From a virus: a DNA stretch of 23,035 bases. The translations under genes were made by a program, and so were the position numbers. Below the pieces are notes generated by a model. That model did no database searches and had not been told where the DNA came from. It was given only the letters and a program-made list of their open reading frames with translations. Numbering within the stretch: position 1 is the first letter of the stretch; every line of letters begins with the position of its first letter. The DNA is taken from positions 1 through 23,035 of the IMG/VR virus record IMGVR_UViG_3300005533_000023. The stretch is one strand, 5' to 3'. Positions 17,101 to 23,035 of this stretch are shown in pieces.

Positions 17101-19317
17101 AAGGCCGGCAACATCCGGCTCGACCTGCTCGACCTGCCGGAACAAGTCGATCAGGTGATCCGGGACGTAGCCGAGCGCAATAGCGATTTTTGGACCGAGC
17201 GGCGCGGCCGCATGTCGGACGGCGAAATCCTCGATCTTGCCCAGGCGCTCGGCCGCGATCCGGCCTTTCTCGACGCCAAGCGGATCGGGGAGGCATTCAA
17301 CGCCGAGGAAATCCGCGCCGCCCGCGGATTACTCAAGGCCGCCGCGGTGCAGGTATACGAGGGCTTTGTGCGGGTGCGCGCGGCCCTGATGGCCGGCCAG
17401 GACGCCGAGCAGGACACCGTCGCACTGGCGCGCAGCATCGCGCGCCTCGAGATGATACAAGGCAAGGTGGCGCAAGCCACGGCGGAGTGGGGCCGCGCCG
17501 GCCGAGCGCTGCAGATGCTCGCGAGCGAAGCGCCGGAAGACATCAACGAGTTCCTGCGTCAGAACACCGGCCGAACTTTCTACCAATTACAGGAAATGGC
17601 GCGCCGCGGCGTGTCGTTCCGCGACCCCGCCCAAGTATCCCGCTTTGTTACCGACACGGCGGGCGGGAAAATCACGAGGGCGGTGCTTTATTATTACATA
17701 AACGCATTAATCAGCGGCCCCTTTACTCACGCGAGATATAGCGTCGGCAACGCCTTAAATGCGCTATGGACACCGCTGGTGGAAATTCCGCTGGCCGCCG
17801 CCTACGGCAAGATGACCGCCGCCGAAAATCGCGTCTTTCTCGGCGAGGCCGGCGCGCAGCTTTATGCGCTGCTTAAAGGATCGAGGGATGGATGGCGCGC
17901 CGCGATCGAGGCCTATCGGACCGGCTACAGCGGCCCGCTGCGCGGCGAGCGGCCGCCGTCAAGCGTCACCGGGGTGGCCGCGGCGCCGCTCGGCCCGTTC
18001 AGCCGAGCCATCGGCGTTCCTTCCCGCGCTGTGTCCGCGATCCACTCGTTCTTTAAGACGCTGCGCTACGAGCAGCAAATCCAAGGGCTAGCCTACCGAG
18101 ACGCTATGGCGCGCGGCCTCGAGGGCGACGCTTTTGCCCGGCATGTCGCCTATCTCGAGCGCAGCCCGACCCCGGCAATGGTCGAGGAGGCGACATCAAC
18201 CGCGCTGCGCGAGCTGTATATGAGCCCGGTAGATTACGACAGCTTTGCCGGCCATTTGGTGCGCGCGACCGATCGCAACATCCTGGCGAAGATCGTGATC
18301 CCGTTCCTGCGGATCGGCAGCCAGATCACGCGCCAGGCTTTCATCGAGCACACACCGCTCGGCCTCGCCTCGCCCACAGTCCGCGGCCGCCTGGCCGGCG
18401 GCGGCCCTGCCGCGCAATTACAGGCCGCCCGGATCAGCGCCGGCGTGGCGCTGATGGGCGTCACAGTCGGCATGGCGGCCGAGGGGCTGATCACCGGCGA
18501 CGGCCCGGACGACCCCGCGCAGCGCGCGGTCTGGCGGCTCAACCATCGACCGAACACGCTGACGATCGGCGACATCACGATCCCGTTCATGGGGCTCGGC
18601 CATCTCGGCATGCTCATGAGATTCACGGCGAACATGTACGAGACCGCCGCCGGCTGGCGGCAAAACGACGGCGAGAAGCTCGCGGTCAGCTTTTTGAACG
18701 GCGTCAGCCGCGCTGTCCTAGACGACAATTTCATGCGCGGCCTCAAAGACGCGCTCGATGCCGTCTATCACTGGGAGGAATACGGCCCGAGATTTGTCAG
18801 GAACTTCGTAGTCAACTGGTTGCCCTATTCGATCGGCCTAGGGCAGACCGCACGTCAGATGGATCCCTATCAGCGCGAGGCGCGCAGCATCTTCGATGCC
18901 GCGCGCGAGCGGATACCGTTCCTGCGCGAGACCCTACCGCTGATGCGGGATGTATTCGGCGAGCCTATTCCCGCCGGCGCGCCGCTGGCGCGCTACGCCA
19001 ATGACCCCACCGTGCTGACCTTGGAACGGCTACAGATCGGGATCGCCAGGCTGCGCCCAAAGATCCGCGGCGTGGACCTCGACCCGCAGCAATACGACGA
19101 TTACGCGCGAATTGCGGGTCGGCTGACCAAGATGCGGCTCGACGCCTTGGTGACCTTGCCAAACTTCCACACCCTCGCCGTCACCCAGCAAGTCGAGCTG
19201 ATCCGCCACACCATCGCCGACAGCCGCGAGGCGGCGCGAAATATCGTCATGGGGATGTATCCGGCAATCGTCACCCAGGCACTCCAAGCGAAGGCGCAGG
19301 ACGCGGGGCAAAAATGA
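14158..19317 (+). CDS. Giant ejection / polyvalent-type internal virion protein with zincin-like motif
   Basis: A protein of 1719 residues in the position of T7 gp16. Visible layout: residues 1-19, two ANPFDAPP copies; about 60-155, hydrophobic; 205-325, coiled-coil (RLQEQIAAADARRRAILQDR); 342-371, PPPQA repeats; 470-570, H475-E-T-A-H479 followed by HERFARNFEAYLLEGVAPS (521-539), a pattern seen in zincin metallopeptidase domains of phage polyvalent proteins; 710-905, a helical domain with TLSEFLRRAGGVQNQDGEL and EAGYLPG; 980-1719, a long region opening with LIDKAGNIRLDLL and holding hydrophobic stretches (YYYINALISGPFTH; VALMGVTVGMAAEGL). The role is probably ejection into the cell with the DNA, possibly forming the inner-membrane channel. 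Residues about 637-708 and 910-979 are linker that overlaps two nested genes. Confidence 0.85.
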   Translation: MANPFDAPPEQANPFDAPPSTLAPIGHALDEALGLSKFAAGFREGWGASPPGEAATRALREAGILPDYQRGQTGIMREINEALLRPLLTAVDAAARLPYATARGLAEAAPLIGGPIAAAMEAFPAASFTGLPNVPGAGLAAAEAARVIGHGEAGWKGLPERPAEAEPPTEAPAEPPSAPPAAIAVAESEPPPAPQINVHAAARSIDPQTMEQYDRLKQQRAIFRQQLDELSELRSRQAEELAPGSARIPRLQEQIAAADARRRAILQDRLDRLQAQRSAWIEDYLGHDTPEMARVRQDLMQTDFQMRDLAEAVSAIYRQARQMVPEEISAEQATPETLERPPPPPQAPPPQAPPPQAQPPQAPPPQAPPPRPTTTLPLPPGGIAADVARQLMAAGRPADEAQAAAQIVTAYYDTRAQRFQGRLGTAEDLYAREAATIRGAEQGGPRGVARGRTVMRNGRAIVTLFRRADASTFVHETAHQWLEQLLADAERPEAPEQLRADARTVRDWAQEPTGPLPRAAHERFARNFEAYLLEGVAPSRRLASVFAQFRLWLTEAYRALNRVRAPVEPQLRAIFDRMLTTAPVEPVIAPEQRVPDLATAIEDAAEQARNEDAEEIAEQVSEARARAADRLSEGAQNDRERERPHPAPPAADRGLAPRSQVADGGADEPEIFNVGSRGVPAPRAIGEGGNQTETQGDRAPGEQPQPGITVTLRPLSRRPQSPYAEVPPAPVTLSEFLRRAGGVQNQDGELTRYLRRKPGLINRRGMPLDEATLQAWEAGYLPGRERPEIRVLLQHLERELTDGQPVYSEADRDKLAAWEAAIQHNREIDRLGQMLGVDPRDFTQEQFLNLTAEMLRGEEADELEKSLSDATEAEIAEAERRAQEWAESRGDAWEPDYFAGPPRTWEDLENEERAEAEAYGRLPPSAGGTAPSRPAAGDQGSLQAGARQSRPGAGAGSRQNAAPGPGRPGADRLPPGSDLIDKAGNIRLDLLDLPEQVDQVIRDVAERNSDFWTERRGRMSDGEILDLAQALGRDPAFLDAKRIGEAFNAEEIRAARGLLKAAAVQVYEGFVRVRAALMAGQDAEQDTVALARSIARLEMIQGKVAQATAEWGRAGRALQMLASEAPEDINEFLRQNTGRTFYQLQEMARRGVSFRDPAQVSRFVTDTAGGKITRAVLYYYINALISGPFTHARYSVGNALNALWTPLVEIPLAAAYGKMTAAENRVFLGEAGAQLYALLKGSRDGWRAAIEAYRTGYSGPLRGERPPSSVTGVAAAPLGPFSRAIGVPSRAVSAIHSFFKTLRYEQQIQGLAYRDAMARGLEGDAFARHVAYLERSPTPAMVEEATSTALRELYMSPVDYDSFAGHLVRATDRNILAKIVIPFLRIGSQITRQAFIEHTPLGLASPTVRGRLAGGGPAAQLQAARISAGVALMGVTVGMAAEGLITGDGPDDPAQRAVWRLNHRPNTLTIGDITIPFMGLGHLGMLMRFTANMYETAAGWRQNDGEKLAVSFLNGVSRAVLDDNFMRGLKDALDAVYHWEEYGPRFVRNFVVNWLPYSIGLGQTARQMDPYQREARSIFDAARERIPFLRETLPLMRDVFGEPIPAGAPLARYANDPTVLTLERLQIGIARLRPKIRGVDLDPQQYDDYARIAGRLTKMRLDALVTLPNFHTLAVTQQVELIRHTIADSREAARNIVMGMYPAIVTQALQAKAQDAGQK
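15181..15270 (+). repeat. 15-base tandem repeat coding PPPQA
   Basis: Five full units of CCGCCGCCGCAGGCT (the fourth begins CAG in place of CCG) plus a degenerate sixth, coding PPPQA PPPQA PPPQA QPPQA PPPQA PPPRP. It makes a stiff proline-rich spacer between the coiled-coil part and the zincin part of the giant protein. Copy number is likely to vary between relatives. Confidence 0.9.
16067..16282 (+). CDS. Nested gene in +1 frame inside the giant ORF (first)
   Basis: A 71-residue frame wholly inside the 14158-19317 gene, one frame forward. A strong ribosome site GAGGGAG (16054-16060) lies 6 bases before ATG 16067. By hand count 10 of 71 codons end in A or T, as in the other genes here. The giant frame over the same bases has about 43 of 72 A/T-ending codons and turns into Pro/Gly/Gln/Glu linker. 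Usage switches back sharply after TAA 16280-16282. The product is a charged helical protein (HHQRQIEALHHEVRWLTVAQ; FRLLERSARAEIKLRRKAIA) with no membrane segment. I do not recognise a family. Expression is inferred, not shown. Confidence 0.72.
   Translation: MIGSESDRIQHHQRQIEALHHEVRWLTVAQMNPKYSMSDRAVFRLLERSARAEIKLRRKAIAHLESSPNQA
16886..17095 (+). CDS. Nested gene in +1 frame inside the giant ORF (second)
   Basis: A 69-residue frame again one frame forward of the giant gene. Ribosome site GGGAGGA (16871-16877) lies 8 bases before ATG 16886. An upstream in-frame ATG at 16850 lacks such a site. By hand count 11 of 70 codons end in A or T, against about 36 of 70 in the giant frame, which here reads as Gly/Ala/Pro/Arg linker (SAGGTAPSRPAAGDQGSLQA). 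The product is a helical basic protein (RQRLTAVYRRALAALHHPDL; PPEIKALYKRALDKADLALG). Function is unknown. Its stop TGA 17093-17095 falls just where the giant frame resumes a conserved-looking segment (LIDKAGNIRLDLL). Confidence 0.72.
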   Translation: MKSEQRQRLTAVYRRALAALHHPDLPPEIKALYKRALDKADLALGLDHARMRRQALADLAPTVSRPDQT

Positions 19318-21395
19318 CCGTCACAAACACCCTCGACCGCTTCCAATATGCCGGCGATGGTACGACGACCGGCTTCCCGTTCCCGGTGGTATTCACCGCC
19401 CCCGCCGATATCAGCGTAGCGCTGACGATGGGTGCCGCGCAGGTGCCGGTGACGGTGGTGTTGAACGGCGGCGGCACCTACGATTACCAGGTGATCGGCA
19501 CGCCCGATCCGCAGACCGGCGAGTATCTGTCGGGCGCCACAGTGGCCTTCAACACCGCACCGCCCGCCGGCTACACCGTCACCCTGTGGCGGGAGCCGCC
19601 GATCACTCAGCTCGTCGCCTTCGCGGAGAACGACCCGCTCCCGGCCGGCGTGCTGAACGCCGCCCTCGACAAGGGCGCGATGATCAGCCAGTACCTCGAC
19701 GATCAGCTGCAGCGGGCGATCTGCGCGCCATGGACGGACCCGCCGCCGCCCTCGGCGCCCAACATGACCCTGCCGCCGGTTGCGACTCGCGCCGGACAGC
19801 TGGTCAGCTTCGACAGCGCCGGCAACGTCATTGTCGTGCCGCCGGCCGGCAGCTTTACGACCGGGAACTTTGTGGCCAACATGGCCGCGCTGCGCGCCAC
19901 GATCGGCGCGCCAGGCGAGCAAGCCGTATTGACCGGCTACTACACCGCCGGCGACAAGCCGATGGTTCTCTACACGTGGCAGCAGGCCGACAGCCGCAGC
20001 GACGACGGCGGCGCCGTCATCAACCCGACCGGCAACCCCGGCAGCGGCAGATGGAACCTCGACATCCGCGGCGGCCCCTATAGCGTGCTGGATTGGGGCG
20101 CCGACCCGACCGGCGCCACAGCGAGCGACGGCGCATTCAACAACTGCATCGCGGCTGCGATCACGGCCGGCGCCGCCGTGCAAATCCCGGCCGGCCACTA
20201 CGTCTTTGCGTCCCCGCAATATTGGAACGTCTCGAGCGACCGCACCAGCCCGATCTGTATTGCCGGCGCCGGCTCGGGCCTGACCCGCCTAGATTTCTCA
20301 ACCGTTAACGCGGCACCGGCATTGTTGATCGGCGCCAGCGCCGACATCTTCCGGCTCACGATCGACGGCCTCACGATAATCGCGAACGTTGCCGGCCCGG
20401 CGGTGCAGATCGGCCACGAGGATTTCTCGGACCCGATCAACACCAGCCGGATAGGCTACGATTTCAACGTTCAGAACAACTCGACATCAGCGGCGGCGTG
20501 CGCAGTTGAGGCTAACAGCTTCCTGAACGGGATATTGTGGGGCGAGTTCAATTGCGCCGGCCATGGCGACGCGCTCCGGCTCCGCCAGGTGCAATTCTCA
20601 ATGATCGGCGGCTCGCACTCGACGGCCGATTATTGCCACCATTGGACGGCCGGATACTCGTTCGGCAATATCATCGTGGGCGCCGACCTCGAGAACGTCT
20701 CGGCGACCGGCAACAATATCCTTGTGGACGTCACGACCGCATCGAGGAACACCTATCTCGGCGGCCAGTTTGTCGGATCGAGCGGCGGCGGCGCCTTCGT
20801 GCAGATGCAGGCCGCCTCTGATTATTTTCGTTTTGTGGGCTGCAACCCCGGCACGAGCAATCCGCTGATTGCCGGCCCCGCCGCCGCCGCCGCGATCTGG
20901 GAGGATTTATTCACCGGGACGAGCCCGTTCGGCGGCGTGTGGATCAAGCCCGGGAGCGGGCTCGACGCGGTGCTGCAACTCGACGCCGCGGCCGGCCAAA
21001 CGGCCGCCACCCAAATGAAATCGGCCAGCACCTTCCGCTGGCAGATCGCCAAGAACAACGCCACCGAGAGCGGCGGCAACAGCGGCAGCGATCTGATCGT
21101 TACGCGCTACAACGACGCCGGCGGGGCGATCGACAACCCGATCTCGATTCAGCGGTCCACCGGGATCGTGACGATCCAAGACGGACTAAGCGCGCCGAGC
21201 AGCGCTGTGTTCGGTTGGTTCGGTGTGACCCCAGTGGCGCAGCCGACCGGCGGCCACGGCTACAACCCGCACACTGGCGGCAGCGCCAGCCCGGCCCTCT
21301 ATGACACCGCGTGGGATGGCGGCGTGGGATCGCAGGCCTATACCGTTTTCGACCTAGTGCGAGCGCTGAAACTGTTGGGGCTGATCGCGAGCTGA
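19314..21395 (+). CDS. Tailspike protein (T7-type tail anchor plus pectate-lyase-like beta-helix)
   Basis: A 693-residue protein starting by ATGA overlap. Residues 1-140 match the T7 gp17-type tail-attachment domain: RFQYAGDGTTTGFPFPVVF, VTLWREPPITQLVAF, then DPLPAGVLNAALDKGAM. A linker with LTGYYTAGDKPMVLYTW and DDGGAVINPTG...GRWNL follows. From about residue 257, SVLDWGADPTGATASDGAFN is the entry motif of pectate-lyase-superfamily right-handed beta-helices, running to about residue 540. The C-terminus (ALYDTAWDGGVGSQAYTVFD) is probably a trimer or tip region. Such spikes bind and often cleave capsule, LPS or exopolysaccharide. The specific sugar and the active residues cannot be told from sequence. 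Confidence 0.88.
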   Translation: MTVTNTLDRFQYAGDGTTTGFPFPVVFTAPADISVALTMGAAQVPVTVVLNGGGTYDYQVIGTPDPQTGEYLSGATVAFNTAPPAGYTVTLWREPPITQLVAFAENDPLPAGVLNAALDKGAMISQYLDDQLQRAICAPWTDPPPPSAPNMTLPPVATRAGQLVSFDSAGNVIVVPPAGSFTTGNFVANMAALRATIGAPGEQAVLTGYYTAGDKPMVLYTWQQADSRSDDGGAVINPTGNPGSGRWNLDIRGGPYSVLDWGADPTGATASDGAFNNCIAAAITAGAAVQIPAGHYVFASPQYWNVSSDRTSPICIAGAGSGLTRLDFSTVNAAPALLIGASADIFRLTIDGLTIIANVAGPAVQIGHEDFSDPINTSRIGYDFNVQNNSTSAAACAVEANSFLNGILWGEFNCAGHGDALRLRQVQFSMIGGSHSTADYCHHWTAGYSFGNIIVGADLENVSATGNNILVDVTTASRNTYLGGQFVGSSGGGAFVQMQAASDYFRFVGCNPGTSNPLIAGPAAAAAIWEDLFTGTSPFGGVWIKPGSGLDAVLQLDAAAGQTAATQMKSASTFRWQIAKNNATESGGNSGSDLIVTRYNDAGGAIDNPISIQRSTGIVTIQDGLSAPSSAVFGWFGVTPVAQPTGGHGYNPHTGGSASPALYDTAWDGGVGSQAYTVFDLVRALKLLGLIAS

Positions 21396-21724
21396 TGATG
21401 ATGGACGAGGCACTGCATCGCATCCTTGCCGAGCTGGGCGAGCTGCGCGGCGACGTGCGCGCGCTGGTCAGCGCCTGCGCGCGGCTCGACAGCCGGATTG
21501 ACGATCACCTGGCGGCCGACGAGCGGGCCCATGCGAGGCAGGACGAGCGCATCCTGGAAGTGAGCGAGCGGCACGATCGCGAGATCGGCGAGCTGATGAA
21601 GCAACTAGCCCGCATCGAAGCCGGCCACGAGGCAGCCGTGCGCACAGCGATCGTGGTCTCGGCGGTACTCGGCGCTACGGTCGCCGCGCTGGGCGAGGCG
21701 CTGTTGAAGTTTTTGGCGCACTGA
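21395..21724 (+). CDS. Coiled-coil protein with C-terminal membrane segment (possible holin-like)
   Basis: A 109-residue protein. The start overlaps the tailspike stop (TGATGATGATG, with three possible ATGs at 21395, 21398 and 21401). Residues 5-80 form a strongly charged heptad-like helix (DEALHRILAELGELRGDVRA; HDREIGELMKQLARIEAGHE). Residues 83-107 form one membrane segment (TAIVVSAVLGATVAALGEAL) with a short tail. In T7 the holin (gp17.5) also follows the tail fibre gene, so a lysis role is possible. Long coiled-coil plus C-terminal anchor is unusual for a classic holin; a virion or membrane adaptor is the alternative. Confidence 0.65.
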   Translation: MMMDEALHRILAELGELRGDVRALVSACARLDSRIDDHLAADERAHARQDERILEVSERHDREIGELMKQLARIEAGHEAAVRTAIVVSAVLGATVAALGEALLKFLAH

Positions 21725-21802
21725 GGGGTGAGGTACCGGCGGCACAGAAAAACGCATCAGAGACCCGTTTGCGGCTGTTTTAGAGCACGAGGAGCTTAAG
21801 AA

Positions 21803-21988
21803 ATGTGGAAGAACCCGGTAATGGCGTGGATGGTGCTCGCGATCGTATTATCCGGGCTCGGCACGATCTGCACCAGCCTGGCGGCGCTGTGGCAGCATCC
21901 GCCCAGCGCCGGCAGCAGCGGCAGCGGCGGCAGCGCTGACGTGACACCGCCAGCGCCAGGCCCCTTGCCGCCGCCCGCGGCGCACTAA
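21803..21988 (+). CDS. Small membrane protein with Pro/Gly/Ser-rich tail
   Basis: A 61-residue protein. ATG 21803 is preceded by GAGGAG at about 21789-21794. Residues 5-30 form one hydrophobic segment (PVMAWMVLAIVLSGLGTICT) and the rest is disordered (SSGSGGSADVTPPAPGPLPP). No good lipobox is seen around the single Cys, so it is not a clear o-spanin. Its place after another membrane protein suggests a lysis cassette, but this is weak; the gene's size and composition also allow a chance frame. Confidence 0.5.
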   Translation: MWKNPVMAWMVLAIVLSGLGTICTSLAALWQHPPSAGSSGSGGSADVTPPAPGPLPPPAAH

Positions 21989-22065
21989 TCGCACCATTCT
22001 ATCGACCCGGCCAACAAAGGCGCCCTGCCCTGCCGCCGATGCCATCTGGCCTCCGAAGAACGACG

Positions 22066-22731
22066 ATGCGGCAAGCGCTTGACCTCTTTTGCGGGGTCGG
22101 CGGGGCCTCGGTCGGCTTGGCGCGCGCTGGCTTCGAGGTGACCGGCGTGGATATCCGCCCGCAACCGCGCTACCCCTTTCGGTTCATCCGAGCCGACGCG
22201 CTGGCGCCGCCGTTGTGCCGCGACGATTTCGCGCTGATCTGGGCGAGCCCGCCCTGTCAGGCGTTCTCCGCGGCGAACGCTGCGGCGCGGGCTGCCGGCC
22301 GCGTGCATCACCCGAACCTGATCCCCGCCGTCCGCAGGATGCTCGGCTTGGCGCGCGCACTGACGGTCATCGAGAATGTCCCGTTCGCGCCGCTGCGCCC
22401 CGACCTAATCCTCGACGGCACGATGTTTCCCGCGCTCCGGGTCGTCCGGCGCCGATGGTTCGAAACGAGCTGGTGGCCGGGTCTCGCGCCGCCCTCGCGG
22501 ATCAGGCGCGGCATGATCGCAGCCGGCTACAGCTGCGTCGCCGGGGGAGGGCGCAGCAACCATGCCCCGGTCGCCGCTAATGCTTGGCACACGACTGAAG
22601 CGCGGGCCCGCGCAATGGGAATCGACTGGCCGGCGACGCGCGACGAGGTCGCGCAGGCGGTACCGCCCGCTTATGCCGAATTCATCGGCCGCAGTGCCGC
22701 GGCCGTGCTCGACCAGCGGGGCGCCGCATGA
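22066..22731 (+). CDS. DNA (cytosine-5) methyltransferase, compact
   Basis: A 221-residue protein (an in-frame ATG at 22039 would add nine residues; neither start has a strong ribosome site). The C5-methyltransferase motifs appear in order: motif I LDLFCGVGGASVGL with FCGVGG at residues 8-13 (AdoMet binding), motif IV PPCQAF with catalytic C64, motif VI E103-N-V, an R128-R-R-W-F resembling motif VIII, and motif X PPAYAEFIG near 200-208. Only about 65 residues lie between motif VIII and X, so the target-recognition region is short. No restriction enzyme lies beside it. The likely role is self-methylation of phage DNA against host restriction; the site is unknown. Confidence 0.9.
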   Translation: MRQALDLFCGVGGASVGLARAGFEVTGVDIRPQPRYPFRFIRADALAPPLCRDDFALIWASPPCQAFSAANAAARAAGRVHHPNLIPAVRRMLGLARALTVIENVPFAPLRPDLILDGTMFPALRVVRRRWFETSWWPGLAPPSRIRRGMIAAGYSCVAGGGRSNHAPVAANAWHTTEARARAMGIDWPATRDEVAQAVPPAYAEFIGRSAAAVLDQRGAA

Positions 22732-22802
22732 CCGAGTATCCGTGGCCGCTGGTCGTCGAGCTCGACGGGCAGCCAAAGGCGCCCTGGGCGCCCATCTACT
22801 AG
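22728..22802 (+). CDS. 24-residue ORF coupled to the methyltransferase, possibly a broken gene
   Basis: The start overlaps the methyltransferase stop (ATGA at 22728), as for the real genes of this unit, and the peptide MTEYPWPLVVELDGQPKAPW plus APIY is not low-complexity. It stops at TAG 22800-22802. In the -1 frame the sequence continues as HLLEGHYELGLLRKDA to TAG at 22841-22843, just before the terminator. A single lost or gained base near 22780-22800 could have split one protein of about 38 residues. Either a true micro-protein or a frameshifted remnant. Confidence 0.4.
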   Translation: MTEYPWPLVVELDGQPKAPWAPIY

Positions 22803-22852
22803 AAGGCCACTACGAGCTTGGGCTGCTACGCAAGGACGCGTAGAACACGCCG

Positions 22853-22882
22853 AAGCGCCGCAGTTGACTGCGGCGCTTTTTG
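22853..22882 (+). terminator. Rho-independent terminator ending the late operon
   Basis: A perfect 11-bp stem, AAGCGCCGCAG (22853-22863) with CTGCGGCGCTT (22868-22878), around a TTGA loop, followed by a T-run (22877-22881). It is about 10 bases after the last in-frame stop. It is the only clear intrinsic terminator I see in the window, so the late transcript probably runs from upstream of the window to here. Confidence 0.92.
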
Positions 22883-22895
22883 TTAAGTTGTTGGA

Positions 22896-22915
22896 ATTGC
22901 GGGAAAACCCGCAAT
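22896..22915. repeat. Perfect 8-bp hairpin beside the tRNA fragment
   Basis: ATTGCGGG (22896-22903) and CCCGCAAT (22908-22915) with an AAAA loop. No T-run follows on either strand, so it is not a standard terminator. It abuts the first base of the tRNA-identical block, so it may be an integrase or accessory-protein site, or simply the hairpin left at the junction. Confidence 0.6.
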
Positions 22916-22970
22916 CTCAAAATCTGTTGTCCGAGAGGACGTGGGAGTTCAAGTCTCCCCGCCCGCACCA
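22916..22970 (+). other. 3' fragment of tRNA-Leu(CAA): probable phage attachment (att) core
   Basis: The block reads as tRNA from the anticodon loop to CCA: loop CTCAAAA with anticodon CAA at 22918-22920, stem strand TCTGT, long variable arm with GTCC-GAGA-GGAC, T-arm GGGAG-TTCAAGT-CTCCC (22943-22959), acceptor strand CGCCCGC (22960-22966), A, and encoded CCA (22968-22970). The long variable arm and the CAA anticodon indicate tRNA-Leu. No matching 5' half exists upstream: at the expected place there is neither a GCGGGCG acceptor strand nor an ACAGA anticodon-stem strand. Integrases commonly use the anticodon-to-3'-end part of tRNA genes, so this is probably attP or one prophage junction. From 22971 to the end I see nothing further. 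Confidence 0.85.
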
Positions 22971-23035
22971 CGGCGCAGGCCATTGGCGAGCCGGCCCAAG
23001 CTCGGCGGCGCGGCCCGCGCGGTCCGCTCCCTGAG

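Noticed and set aside
17190-17741. 183-codon + frame inside the conserved C-terminal part of the giant gene
   Set aside because: Unlike the two nested genes, it is Arg/Gly-rich, lacks a good ribosome site, and the giant frame keeps its normal G/C-ending codons here.
19314-21395. Diversity-generating retroelement target, suggested by BPP-1-like gene order
   Set aside because: No reverse transcriptase, template repeat or C-type-lectin variable repeat is visible; the protein is a beta-helix tailspike.
21725-21802. Terminator or promoter in the gap after the coiled-coil gene
   Set aside because: Only short, weak inverted repeats and no T-run after a stable stem; no convincing -35/-10 pair.
22884-22970. 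Complete tRNA-Leu gene
   Set aside because: The 5' acceptor and anticodon-stem strands do not pair with the 3' half; only the 3' portion is tRNA.

Overview
The window is part of a tailed phage or prophage of the podovirus (T7-like / Bordetella phage BPP-1-like) type. The sequence is GC-rich, with codons mostly ending in G or C. This, together with the tRNA fragment near the right end, suggests an alphaproteobacterial host, possibly Rhizobiales; that host assignment is inference. Every gene I accept is on the + strand. They are packed with ATGA, GTGA or TGATG overlaps, as expected for one late virion-structure operon.

Layout. 1-1438: the end of an unrecognised gene, then a repeat-rich protein. 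1454-5876: head assembly block with a small pre-portal protein, the portal (T7 gp8-like), two small Cys/His proteins, a Bbp19-family protein, three short conserved-looking proteins (one of them, at 4819-4971, largely hidden by overlap), and a scaffold-like protein. 5877-6080: a structured non-coding leader. 6081-8134: major capsid protein, a probable cement or decoration protein, and tail adaptor (gp11-like). 8134-14154: nozzle-type tail protein, gp13-like and gp14-like internal virion proteins, and an internal protein carrying a lambda-R-like lytic transglycosylase domain. 14158-19317: a 1719-codon ejection or 'polyvalent' protein with an HExxH zincin-like motif. 19314-21395: tailspike. 21395-21988: two small membrane proteins, possible lysis genes. 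22066-22802: cytosine-C5 DNA methyltransferase and a 24-codon ORF. 22853-22970: a strong terminator, a second perfect hairpin, and the 3' part of a tRNA-Leu(CAA) from the anticodon loop to CCA, which looks like an integration (att) site. The last 65 bases hold nothing I can call.

The most unusual signal is inside the 1719-codon gene. Two short genes (16067-16282 and 16886-17095) lie in the +1 frame, each behind a strong Shine-Dalgarno sequence. Over exactly these two intervals the G/C-ending codon signature moves from the long frame to the nested frame. Meanwhile the long frame turns into Pro/Gly/Gln-rich linker. This looks like two overprinted genes placed in the inter-domain linkers of a giant ejection protein.

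How the parts work together (family knowledge plus inference): portal, scaffold, capsid and cement proteins build the head. The gp11-like and nozzle proteins build the short tail. The 10835-19317 genes supply proteins stored in the head and ejected to breach the cell wall and form the DNA channel. The tailspike binds or degrades a surface polysaccharide. Terminase, integrase and replication genes are not in the window.
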